Below are positions 38,964 to 50,790 of a stretch of 64,000 bases of DNA, one piece after another. The position numbers were made by a program, and so were the translations under genes. Position 1 is the first letter of the stretch. Every line of letters begins with the position of its first letter. Under the pieces are notes generated by a model. It saw only the letters and a program-made list of their open reading frames with translations. It was not told where the DNA came from and made no database searches. This DNA is from Pempheris klunzingeri (lineage: Eukaryota > Chordata > Actinopteri > Acropomatiformes > Pempheridae), in assembly GCF_042242105.1 (NCBI RefSeq), contig NC_092014.1, forward strand, positions 5,243,874 to 5,307,873, in the 5' to 3' direction.

Positions 38964-41900
38964 GAGCAGTATTGGAGATGAACTTTGAAAAGTTGGTATT
39001 TTAGGGGGGTTTGGAGGAACAGGGGTGTGACAGAAGATGGTCCATCACTCCAGGAACGATGACAGCCCTTACATCCTGCAATCTTTCCATCCCCCGTCCT
39101 TATAAGGTATTGCGCAATGCTGGTGCAACAGCGAGGATGACAGGAGGCTTTGTTTTTGTGACTTGAAAGCATACAGACGCAGGAGTAGAGAGGGTGACTG
39201 TAAAGGCTGAGGTGCGTTCATGGGAAATGGCTGGATTTGGCTGAAACTGGACACCTGTTTGAGCAGAAAATAGCAGGGAACATTTCAGTGGAAAAAAACA
39301 AAAAGACAGCAGTTTGCCTAGAGAGAAAAAGGGATTCTAAGGACATCGAGTGTGGTTGAGAAGCATGGGGGGAAACAGCAGGGGGTTCCTCTTACCACTC
39401 AACAAGCAGACAACAAGCGAAACATGCTGTAGTTCTTGGAGGTAAAACTTTTCATTAATGGAGGACAAACAAGAGTTCTTCTTTTCTTATTCACAGTATT
39501 ATTTCAGATTACACAATATATTTTTGACTGTTTTCAAGGTCCCAAGTCTACATATATCACCCATAACGGTAATGCCCATATCATGTTTCAAGCTCAAGTC
39601 ACAAAAACAAAACCACCGCCACAGCAGTTAGGTGGTTTCTGCCGCCACGGCAGCGAAAGGAAATTTACTGTCAGTGTTCACAGCTTGTGAATGTGTTGAA
39701 CCACTGTATTATATTATGTCAGCTCTGATTCACAGCATGTTCCCAGTGCCAGCATTCAGGAGGGCGAATTTCTCTCAGGATGAGAAAAATGGCAACATAC
39801 AGGGAGACCGAGAGCGAGCGGGCGGTGAAAACAGCAAAATCAAAAACTGAGAGAGAAGAAAGGAGGGAGGGAGAAGACAAAGTGTGGGAGTCAGACGTGA
39901 GCTCCCACCCTTTCTTCTCCTCACACTTTTCCCATTATTCGTCTCAGTATCATCCTCCCTCCCACACTCCCTCTCTCTCTCTCGTGTCTCGGCAGCGCTA
40001 AGTGATGCAACTCTGCAGAGCAAGTCTGCAATCGCCACCAGTGGAGCCTGCAGCGTCTCTCGCACTGACACTGGCGTCTTTACCATTTAGTAGGGGAGTG
40101 GTGGCGGCTGTCAGGGGAGGAGGAGCGGGGGAGTAATCTCTCAAGACAGGGATTATTTAGCCCTTCACTAAAGAAAAAAATGTTCTTTCCAGACTTTCTG
40201 TACATCTCTAACCTTATTTTTGAATCACTAGGACACCAGAATGTATTTTTCCACCTATACCAGAGAAAAGGGGGGTTTCTCAACTTTCAGAAGTCTTTTA
40301 ATTATTGACAGTTAAGAAAAGAAGAAATTAAGAAAGTCGACCTCATGGTCTTCGTAGTGTAGCACACACGACACTGTTTGAAATGTCCTTCTTGAGTGGT
40401 GGTCCTCCACTGCTTCTAGGACTGTAAATTATACATAGCTGGTCTTTGTAGTCTTTGGCTTATGTCTCAGTATCATCTGAGACTGGGTCTAGCTTAAGTA
40501 AAATAGAAAAAACATCAATTAGTGACTCGCACTTATTGGATCATATGGAATACATGGAGCAAGAAATTATAACGTACTACCTGCCAAACAGGTGGGATCA
40601 AAGAGGGCTACTGCCACAGAGTTCATCCTTAAATAAACAGGAGACAAATATTTTGAGGCAGATGGGAAGGAGATCACTTGGGGTCAGTGGAGTGATGCAG
40701 CAGGAGCTGTTAGACAAGGATAAACCCACCTCATCCCACTTTATCCCTTTGCAGCTCAAAGATGAACGTAACCATGTATAGTCATGATATACAAAATTCA
40801 AGCTGATACCATTTTGGAGCAAGTTTGTATGGATCTTCTTCCTCCCCAGCTTATGTGGTGGCTGCTTCCCTTAGTGGAGGGTAACACAGTTTTAGTCTTT
40901 TTCCCATTCAGCAAAACTAAACCGAGCTTGCTTTCTTTTTCAGGAACACTACTTTACATTCACTTGTCAATGGAAGCAAAACATACCTATTGAAACATTT
41001 TAAAGCTGCAATAATTTTATATTGACAATGAATCAAATTACAGCATGTAAAGTAAAAGAGGCCCCTTATAGTGACAAACCCACAGAGAAGTATGAACAAA
41101 CTCTAAATCTTTGGGCTTTCATCTTTCAGCTCATTGTTGTGATTTTACTTCCCTGTTTTGATCGACTCTCACCGCTCTCGTAGTGTCGTTTTCCAGCCCC
41201 ACCGAGCGGCCGTTTTCATGCAGAAGGGTCTGTTGTTCGGAGTGCAAGGCACTTCAAGGTAAGTGACGAGGCACTTGAGCTCAAACTAATGCTAATGTCG
41301 CTCAATGTTTCCTGAATGTTTGTTTATGTAGAGATAATATGTCAATTTTGTGTTTGAAGTTTGTTCTGAAATTCTGGAAATCACTGCTTTCAGTTCAACA
41401 CATGGCCTGGTCCGTTTCATTGGTTATAAGGTAACATCGAGCAGCTGTAGACTACCTGGCTCGCTGATTTAGAACAGCTGACCAGATCTTTGTTTGAGGT
41501 GTTTGATGTTTTATTACTTATTAATCACATCAACTGTTGTTCACTGGTTCAAGATAAGTCTGAAAGTGTATTTATAGTTTCACTCATACATTTTTGTCAA
41601 ATCATCGCTACGAGCAGCGAGTTTAAGAGGGACATCACGGCCCTCTACAAACCCAAACACTGAGGGGACACTGAACAGATCACAGCAATTACACCGCAGG
41701 GGGTGACGCAATGTGAAAAGACCACATGCCTGTAGTGTTTTTCACCTCATATTTTAAATCCTGATTTAATCATATTCTATTGTTGTTTGAATTCAGACTT
41801 GTTCATATCTTATAGTCTCATTCTTCCACTTTACTTTATTCCTTCCATTGCAGTTGAACTTCTCTTAATTTATTTCCAACTCTATCCTTTCTACTCACTC

Positions 41901-42540
41901 ATAACCCCCACCCATAATCCCTTGCACCACCACCACCACTACCACCGCCCCACCGTTTGGCAGCCGGACAAGGTCAACACAGAAAGCTCTTCTCTTCTCC
42001 TCTCTGGTTTCCCTCCCTGTAATTCTTTGCATCAGCGGAGCAACAGATCCCTCCCCCTCCCCAATCCTATCATCCCCCGCCGGCCCTCTGAGGAGAGAGG
42101 GAACGGGAAGGACTAAAGATGGAGAAGAGGAGGAAGGAGAGGTCCGGGGGAAAGGAGTGAGTGCAGCTACTCTGTGCTGTGTTAAAATATGAAGACACGG
42201 AGGATGAAAGAGGGAAATGAAAGACAGAGACAGGGAGGAGTGAAGTTGGTGGAAAGAGACAGAAAAAGTGTTTTAGACCTTTTGTTTTCAGGCCTGAAAG
42301 ACAAGGCCAAGAGCAGTGAGCGTCCCAGAAATCAATCCCTCTTTTTCTCTCCATCACTGACTTTCCTTCTCTCCCTTTCTGTTTTGTCTTTGTATTTAAT
42401 TTCTTTCTTCTTTCATTCTTTCTTTCTTCCTCTCCATCCCTCTTTCATTCCCTCAGCTCTGTCATCCAGACTTAAAACACACAAACACATGAGCCTCACA
42501 TTCCTACATGCAGAGCAGATTCACCCAATTTGTTTCCACT

Positions 42541-42590
42541 GCGTGCGTGTGTGTGTGTGTGTGTGCGCGTGTGTGTGTGTGTGTGTGTGC
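42541..42590. repeat. (GT)n microsatellite with GCGC interruption
   Basis: Alternating purine-pyrimidine tract of about 50 bases, GTGTGT interrupted by GCGCGT. Confidence 0.95.
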
Positions 42591-43537
42591 CAAGCCAGTA
42601 AATAATAACCAATCCCAGCTGTACTGTAGGCTGTTCCTCTCATTCTCGGTGGGGAAAACAAAGAAAAAGGCTCCATCAAATGACAGAGTATCAAATAATG
42701 AGCTGGAAAAACATCAGCGAAGAGTTAAACAGCAAGAATTAATAATGTTTTAATACTAATAGACATAATGAGTCCTGGTGTCCACGTATAGAGGTTACAT
42801 GTACATGTACAATTTGTACTCATGTCAATGGGGAGTTTCACAGTCAAACCACCTCAATCCTTTTCCATCCTGTCATCAAGCACTTTTTTGGGGGGGGAAG
42901 CTGCTGCACAGGTAAATAAACTCCAGTTTCCTTCACAATCACTCATTAAGTAGGCTTCCTCACACTGGGGGAAAAATAACCCACCAATTTCATCCTGATT
43001 CTCTGGATCACTGTGATGTGGCTGAATCTTAACAAAACAGAGAAGCGTTTCTCCACCTTAAGGGAGAGGAAGGGGGTGATGAAAACAAGAATATTGGGGG
43101 ACACAGTATAGATAAGACAAGAGAGACAGATGGAGATTAAAGAGAAAAGGTGTTGGAAGTTGTCTTGAATACATCATTCAGTATACAGTAAATTTCAACA
43201 TCTTGAAATGCAGATATATTAATCTGACCACTAAAGCCAGTTCTGTATTAAAAACAGCTAAATATTCAACTTTAGATAAGTTAATTTTCATGGGACTGCA
43301 GTGATTAGCAGACATTAATAGCTAGTGATTTGAAATACTACATGTGTGTCCTGCTGTTCGATGTGCAGGGAGGTAGTTGGTGTGGAGAAAAGTGCAGGAA
43401 TGTCACACCAGAGTCCAAAGTTCATGTCCGTGTTCGGTGTGATTAAGTTTAGGTAACAAGAGCAGTTTAGTTAAGGTTGGGAAAAGATTGTTATTCTGTC
43501 GGAAAACACATGAAATACATTTAGCTGATGTGTTTAG

Positions 43538-43625
43538 GGGCAGCATGGTGGTTAGCACTGTTACCCCACAGCAGGAAGGTTCCAGGTTCAAATCCGCTGG
43601 CTGGTTTGCGGTTTGAACCTCTAAC
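43538..43625 (+). mobile_element. tRNA-like SINE head fragment
   Basis: Begins gcagcatggtggttagcact and contains ggttcaaatcc, which fits a Pol III B-box (GGTTCRANNCC). The A-box region (tggttagc) is only approximate. No cloverleaf can be completed, so this is a SINE/repeat fragment, not a tRNA gene. Confidence 0.5.
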
Positions 43626-43921
43626 ATTTCTTGTGGTTTGAACCTTGAACATTTTCATTAAAACATATTTGATGTTGAAAATTAGTTGTATATAAAGGTA
43701 ATTTCAAGGGATTTCTAAGATAGAAAGTACTTTGTTATAGAAAGTACTTTGTTGGAGAAAGGCGCTGAAAGAATCAGTGGTTTAGTCAGCTGATGGAATA
43801 TTAATCAACAATTTTGAGAATCGATCAATCATTTCAGTCATTTGTCTTTAGCTGGTTCTTCACAGCTTTCAACAGCTTTAAACAGCTTTTTGCCATTTTA
43901 GCCTATAATGAATTATAGGGA

Positions 43922-43930
<9 letters not shown>

Positions 43931-43979
<49 letters not shown>
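43931..43979. repeat. (TA)n microsatellite
   Basis: About 24 uninterrupted TA units. Confidence 0.95.
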
Positions 43980-43981
<2 letters not shown>

Positions 43982-44755
43982 TTAGGGATTGGGCACTTGG
44001 TCGGACAAAACAAGAAATTAAAGACCTCACCTTTGGATTTACACTCCTGTCTTAGATTTTATGGACCAGATGATTAATTGATTATTTGAAGATATAATAT
44101 AAACATCTGATTGCACACAGTATTGTTTGTGTATTCTGTTACAGTCCTACTGGAGCTGAAAACATGATGTTGACACCAAAGCAATGGGTCAACATCATCA
44201 AAGACACCATGACAGAGTGATGAAAGAGGAAGAGGAATAAGTCTATCCATTGTAGTCCACATCCATGAGCCAGTGGGGCACAGAAGAAGTCCATCTCTAA
44301 TTCTACACCCATCTTTCATGGCAGTTGATCCCTCTACACAATCACAATTCTCTTTCATGCCAAGATATCTTTTTTTTAATCCATTTTTTTTCCTCTCTTT
44401 CTCTGCTCACGCTTCACTCCATCTCTTTGCCGGGCCGTCTTGCACGGAGGCCAGCACTTCGTTTGCCTCCTTCCTCAAACACAGACCAAAGAGAACGAGC
44501 GCAAGAGGCAGCGAGTGGGAGGGAAGGGAGAGGAGAATAAGAAGGGGGAGAGAGGCAGAGTGATGGAGGGGGGTGTCGGGTGGGGTTTGTGGAATTTGGT
44601 CTATGTTTGGTTTGGAAGTAAAGGCCCTCCTGAGGCGCTGGGCTCTCAGGAGCATAATGGAAAAGAGACGGAGAAGAAAGGGAGGTTTATGGATGTGTGT
44701 GTACCCTCACAGGTGGTCGGCACATACTGATGGGGGGGCCTTTTGTGTGTCAAAA

Positions 44756-44781
44756 TGTGTGTGTGTGTGTGTGTGTGTGTG
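44756..44781. repeat. (GT)n microsatellite
   Basis: About 13 GT units. Confidence 0.9.
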
Positions 44782-45459
44782 CTGAATTGTGTCATCGTGT
44801 TGGCGAAGCTGCGTGTGCTCAAAGCACGCGTGTATATTTGTGAGTTTATTTGCAGATGTTGGGACGGATGCATGTAAGATTTTAGCATGTAAGAATCAGA
44901 GAAGGACGACAGAGAGAGGAGGTGAATAAGACATTCCTAAGATGGAGGAGGAGGAGGGGGGAGATGCAGGGAGCCAGTGGTTAGTTAGTGGTTAGAAACT
45001 AAGAGGAGAAAAATGAATGTCTGGTCCAGGGCTGGGCCCAAAAACGATACCGCAACCAAGCAAGGAGCCAAGCGAGAGGAAAGCAGAGGATAAAATAAAG
45101 TAAAAAAGAGTTATGTAAAGGAGGAGAACCAGGGGAGGCCTCCTCCTCCTCCTCCACCAGCACCACCACCTCCCACCTTCCTCCCATATGAGGCCTGCTA
45201 ACTCCTGCCTCTGCCGCAGGGGAGAAAATGGGGGAGTGGTGCTTTTATAGCTGAGCTGAACCCGCTGAACCCATCATGTGCAAACAGCAGGCAAAGTATG
45301 AAGACAACAGAGGGCCGAGGCCAGCAGCCACACGGGGGCCACCAGTGGGGGGTCTCAGGTTGAGGAGCACAGGAGGGCTGGAGGTACGAGGAGGAAGAGG
45401 ACAGTGATGAAGGGGGAAGAGAAGAGTCACCGCAGGTCAACTATACACATCACTCTGGG

Positions 45460-46410
45460 CCGGGGTCTTTGTTTTTTCTTTCACTTTTTGCTTATTTGAT
45501 TTGCCTTTCTTTACTTACTTCACATTCTTTTCATCTTCTTTCATTCCTTCTTTTCCATCTTCCTGCTCCTGCATTCTGTCATTCCTTCTTTTTTTCCTTC
45601 CTTTTCTTTCCTTCCTTCCTTCTTGCTGCTGTTTCCTTCACTTTTTTATTTGCTCCTCCACTTGCTTTTCTTTTTGTCCTTACTACTACTTTCATTCCTT
45701 CAGTCATTCTTCTATCATTCTTTGCTTCCATTATTCCTTTTGCCTTTTTCATTAAGTTTCTTTTTTCTTCCACACTTTTATTTTACTTTCTTTCTGCCAT
45801 TCTTTGCTTTCTTTATTTCTTTGGCTTTATTCCCATTTTTCATTTCTCCTTCCCTTTCCATCTTCCTTTGTTGCATCCTTCCTTATTTACTTCCTTCCTT
45901 GCTCCCTGTCTCTTCCACAGTTTGCTCGCTTCACTTTTTTCTTTACTTACTCCATTTTGTTGACTTTTGTTTCTAGATTGCTTTGTTCATTTTATCCTTT
46001 CACATCTGTTTACTCCGTCAGTGATTCATCCTGTCATTCTTTGCTTCCTTCCTTCCTTTTAAGTACTTTTTAGGTATTTTCTGCCTTAACTAGAGAGTTA
46101 ACAGTGGAGAGATGGCAGGAAAGAAGGCTGCACTCAAACCAGGGACATTGCAGTGGGTTGGCACCATAAACTCTTTGGCCACCAGGGCTCCATCCTTCAT
46201 TCTTTTTACTTTCTTTTGCCTCCTTTGCTTTCTTTGGCTGCTTCCTCTTACTCCCTTCACTAATTTCTTTCTTTCCTTAACTCTTTTTTTGCCTTTTTTC
46301 AGCCCTTGACTTTCTTCCATCTTCATTTTCTTCTTGCTCTCTTTAATCTATTCGTATGTCTCTTCCCTTTCTTCCCTTCCTCCCTTCGTCCCTTCCTTTC
46401 TATATACACA
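45460..46410. repeat. Long pyrimidine-rich low-complexity tract
   Basis: The plus strand is dominated by CTTT/CCTT/TTCC runs for about 950 bases, with one mixed-sequence island at about 46080-46195. Long open frames on the plus strand here (Phe/Ser/Leu-rich) are artefacts of this composition. Confidence 0.85.
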
Positions 46411-46431
46411 CCATTTTACATACACATGCAA

Positions 46432-46437
<6 letters not shown>

Positions 46438-46474
<37 letters not shown>
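46438..46474. repeat. (CA)n microsatellite
   Basis: About 18 CA units, directly after the pyrimidine tract. Confidence 0.95.
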
Positions 46475-46477
<3 letters not shown>

Positions 46478-48699
46478 GCTCATTTATGCCATATGTATGA
46501 GCAGCACTCCCACCCTGCAGCAGACAGTGTGGGTGGAAGTGGGCTCCAAGGCAGACGCACCCAACAACAACAGGAAAAGAGTTTGCTTGGCTCCAGGCCT
46601 TTTTAAAAATCCATTCATGAGCGTTTGTCCAACCTTTAGAGAAGAGCATGATGCAACAAGCCTGCAACCTGCACATCGCTGCCATCACGCGAAAACCTCA
46701 CATCCTCTAAAAGTTTTCACCCTGACCACCATGATGCATCTCAGAAAACTAAAGAAGGGGTTTGAGTGGAGTTGACGCACCCATGGGTCAGTCCCTAGAC
46801 CTGCCCTGCCTCTTGGGACCCAGGAGAGTTTCAGTTGAAGTAGAAGCAAAAACAATGAGTGTAGCTGCAGTTAGGCAGTTTTTCTAATAGGGAGTCGTAT
46901 TCATGCTTTAGGGAGGATGAGGAGTCATGTTCGGTGATGGGCAGTAGTGTCACAAGGGTGGGGGATTTTGTGTGATTTGATGAACCAAACTGCTGGGAGG
47001 AAAAAAAGGATCTTGTGTCCACCCATTTTCACTTGGGAGTTTGTAAAGTGGGGGTGTATGTGTCAGCTTTAGGGTTTTAAACTTGTGGACTATATCACAC
47101 ATTAAGGTCCCACTTTGTATCAGTGCAAGATCATACATAAATTGGCATACTGTTCATTGCTGATCTGGCACCCACACAGGCAGGATGAAGACACACTAGC
47201 AGTACATTTCTCAAGTTAAGGTCACACTTGGTTAAGGTTAAAGAAAGATTGTGCTTTATGTTAAAAAAAATCAATATTGCCTTTTGAAGCAAACCCATCA
47301 AGCTCAAATGCTTTGTGCAGCCATTCAACCACCCTGCACCCTCCATAAGGTAGTATAAAGGCATCTGTATGCTTCAAACAAAGAGCACGTCAGATTTTCA
47401 AAACAGAGTCTGAAACTAGTTTAGAACTTGCTGAAACCAATAATTTGATAAGCACACTCATGTGCTCAAAATCAATACTACGCCTGTATTTCATCAAGTC
47501 TGCAGATGTCTGATGTATGTTTGTACAATCGTCACATCGGTACATTTTAACCTTGTGTTTTCACCAAGCAGGAGTACATAAAAGGACAACAACAGAGGCC
47601 CCAGGGTAGATCCTTGAGGAGCTCCATATCTAAGAAAAGGAGAATGTAACTACAGCTGCAATTACTGATTTTTCTCAAATAATAAGTTTGTCAATAAAGT
47701 CTGAAAACAAATCTTGATATGCAAATATTAAGATAATATTCAAATGTCTTGAATTGTCCGAAAACATCGCAACATTGACACATGAAATTCAATATATGCA
47801 ATTTACTATCATGTTAGACTGAGAAAAACAGCAAATCTTCACCTTTGGAAGCTGGAAACCGCAAATATTTAGTATTTTGTTTAGAAGAAAATCTGAAATT
47901 ATTGATCAATTATTGAAATTACTGCTGATCAGATTAATGATTTAAATGAAATGAAGGGACCACATACAGTCCTATTCACCACACATAATGGGCCAATACC
48001 AGAAAATAGAGTTTTTGTATCACTGCCAGGTTTACGAAAAGAATACCTGAGGGCCTAAGACAGATCTTTGAGGAGCTCCATATCGATGAAGAGCTGTAAA
48101 TGAGGAGAGCTCAGTAGTGCCAACGTCATATAACTGTCCTTGACACAAACAAACGTTAAAAATAAATAAATAAATAAAATAATATATATATATATGTACA
48201 CACACACACTATGTAATATATCCGAGGCCATTCATGTAGGATATATGATTTTAGATAAAGGTTAAAATTAACAAGTCCCCATTAAAAAATCTAAATGTTA
48301 TATTATGTCATAACAGATAAAGGCCCATTAAGTGTGATAACAAACTCATAACTGAGTAGCCCAGATATTCAAAACCAGTTACAGAAGCGCTTTAAGGGAC
48401 TGTTTCATATTAGATTCATCTTTTTGTTTGGATAAGGAAGACAAGCCAGCAGCTGGATTTACCTTACACCAGCCTGTAGACAGTGGATCAGCCTCCTCTG
48501 CTCCCTGTAGTCTGTCTGAAGAGGATTTCGAGCCTCCAATAGACAACACAAAAAAAAAAAAAAAAAAACAACTGAGGACGCAGATTACGAAAATCAAACG
48601 AGTTTGTCCGTCGTTTCCCGCACCATCTTCGATTAAGTTATCAGTTTTCTCTGGCGTGTTTCAAAATAAAAGAAAGTGATCGATATTTTGAAAGCAAAT

Positions 48700-49190
48700 C
48701 CTCCCACAGGGGATCGTTCAAGGGTGGTGGTGGTGGCAGGGGGGGGTGCCTGTTGCGAATGGTCAGTTTTCAGATCCGCGACCGAAAACCTTGTCCTGTC
48801 AATTAGTTTTCTCTCCAAATGAGACTAAAGCGAGCGACAGAAACCACCGAGCAGGGGGAGAAACTAAATGTCAGTCAGATGCGAGGATGTGAGCTGCGAT
48901 GTCAACGTGAAATCCGCCGTAAAGACAAAAGGGGAAAAAAAGAAAAAATATATAGAGGCTCTCCGGGAGGCGCATCGCTCTGTTGCGACGCTGGTCAACT
49001 GAGCTTCCAGCGGCGGAGAGGAGGGAAGAGGCTGTCTGGGAGGGAGGGAGGGAGGGACACCGAGACAGAGGGAGGGAGGGAGAGACACTGGAGGAGAGAG
49101 AGAGAGAGAGAGAGATCCAGCTTCCTCCTTCCAGCTGTTGACTCCCAGGACAGACTGAACTGTGTTGTCCTCACACTGTTGAAGAGAAGC
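48700..49190. promoter_or_regulatory. Candidate promoter / first-exon region
   Basis: The most CpG- and GC-enriched patch between glis2 and the Ig genes. It has a TATA-like atatatag at about 48948-48955, followed by gaggctctccgggaggcgc, and then GGGA and GA repeats. It could hold the glis2 first exon (minus) or an unannotated plus-strand transcript. Direction and use cannot be decided from sequence. Confidence 0.3.
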
Positions 49191-49339
49191 AAAACACTAA
49201 TTTAATTTGCTTTATTGGTCTAGAAAAGATGTCTGTGTTTCCAAAAGGCAATGAGAGGGGAAAAAAATCATAAAAACAGGGTTTCTTACAATAAGAAAAG
49301 CTGAAACAGTTCAGTGCCAGTTTGAACTGTCCAACCTCC

Positions 49340-49460
49340 ACCCAACATGCACCCTGACAGGAAGCCACCCTGGCTCTGTTCGAGGTTTCTTCCCATTAAA
49401 GGGGAGTTTTCCTGCCACTGTTGCCTAATATAATATCTGATGCTTGCTCATGTGGGGATT
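49340..49460 (+). repeat. Dispersed repeat, family B (copy 2)
   Basis: Contains ggtttcttcccattaaaggg and cctgccactgttgcct, then ttgctcatgtgggg. It is the sense-oriented relative of 16363-16530. An LINE-like degenerate stretch (49490-49735) follows. Confidence 0.6.
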
Positions 49461-50395
49461 CTTGAATCCTTCATTTTGAATTCTTGAATCGTCGGGTCTC
49501 TCTCTTAATCAAACAGTTTGGTCTAGACCTTGTCTTTATGGAAAGTATGAACTGTAGGAGCCAGTGCAGTGATTTCATTAGCGGAGTAATGAGTTCAGTT
49601 TTTTGTGTACCTGTAAGGACTCTGGCTGCTGCACTCCGAATGAGCTGCAGGCGTCCAACTGATTGTTTGGATAATCCTGCAAATTACAGCAGTCTAACCT
49701 GCTTGAGACGAAGGCATGAGATCATTATCCAAAATAAGTCCAAGGTGTGAATACACAGGAGTGTATTTATATTTTGAGAGTCAATAGACTTATTTATATA
49801 GTCTGAAAATACAATCAGCCTTAACGTCATAATGTAGCGTTATTATTTTACTGGGAGGTTTCTCGTATATCAATATCTGTTTTTAGTGTCACAGTTTATT
49901 TCTTTCAGTGTCTGAACTGAGGGGGAACTCCTCCTTCAACATCTTTCTTTCTTTCTTTCTCTCTGCGTGTATGTAAACAAGTCACCTTGTTCTTTCGTCA
50001 TCATGTCCATCATGTAGGGGAATTCTGTTGTTTTAGGAATAACAAGACGAAGGCAAAGCGTGTTTGTGTTTCTCAAACACAGCTCAACATGTTTTACATG
50101 CACACGTCAGAGAGAAGATGCTGCTATCTATTGGAATTCAATAACAGTTCTGTGGTTAAAAATGTTTGTGTTTTAAAGTCAGAGTGGTGACATCTGCTGA
50201 CCTGGGCTCAGTACTGAGCAGGAATGAAGGGATGAGCGGTGTCTCATGAAGACATGAAGACACCGGGTTGCGACCAGCTTCCGCCCCAGGAGAGAACCCT
50301 GAACCTTCTTATTGTGTGGTGCCAGAGCTGACTGCAGCGCTTCACAAACGTCATGAAGATGTATTTTGCTGATACGTAAGTTTATATGAAGCAGC

Positions 50396-50462
50396 TGTAA
50401 AGCACTTTGAATTGCCTTGTGTCTGAGTGGTGCTGTGTAAATAAGCTCGTCTTGCCTTTTGG
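50396..50462 (+). mobile_element. Retroposon 3' tail fragment
   Basis: Reads gtaaagcactttgaattgcc, then a 'gtgctgtgtaaataa' block and tcttgcctttt. This is a recognisable 3' end of a common fish retroposon, just upstream of the first Ig receptor gene. Confidence 0.5.
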
Positions 50463-50790
50463 AAATAAATCACAAGACCAATATGAAGTCAGTGTTGGTG
50501 CACATGAACAAATCTATGACTAACAAAAGAGCAATATGCAGCTTCTTCTTCACAGCTTTAGCACCTTTTACCAACAAACCTGCAGCAAGCAGCACTTTGG
50601 TCACTGACACCTTCACACCTCTCTGGCATCTTACATGTAGATGCTTCTTGTTACTAAGAATAAGGACATCAAGAGGAAGGAGAGGAAGTTCAGAGCTGCA
50701 CACCGTGTGTTAACCTTCACTGATCAACAGTCACTTCTGTCCTCTTCAGCCTTCACTCCAAGCAGACGGCCTTTTATTATAAGAGTAGCC

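Larger units (their letters stand above)
33252..50640. other. 17-kb stretch without recognisable coding gene
   Basis: No conserved protein exon was found. The first coding exon of glis2 begins at an acceptor (tttctctcctcag), so at least one 5' UTR exon must lie upstream, probably within this stretch. Candidates are CpG-richer patches near 40000-40130, 41150-41280 and 48700-49190. The stretch is otherwise repeats, purine/pyrimidine-biased sequence and microsatellites. Confidence 0.6.

Noticed and set aside
41150-41280. Plus-strand exon-like segment ending CAAG|gtaagtg
   Set aside because: The donor is good, but there is no downstream partner exon or protein similarity. It may be a non-coding transcript; not supported enough to list as a gene.
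43538-43625. Possible tRNA gene
   Set aside because: A B-box-like ggttcaaatcc is present, but no complete cloverleaf forms. It fits a SINE/repeat fragment better.
45469-45976. Plus-strand open frames of 117-164 codons rich in Phe/Ser/Leu
   Set aside because: They are products of the polypyrimidine tract, where stop codons are rare by composition. Several frames are open at once.
50641-50790. N-terminal extension of Ig-A from an upstream in-frame ATG
   Set aside because: It would put ~50 charged residues before the signal peptide. The Ig-B start aligns with the ATG at 50791.
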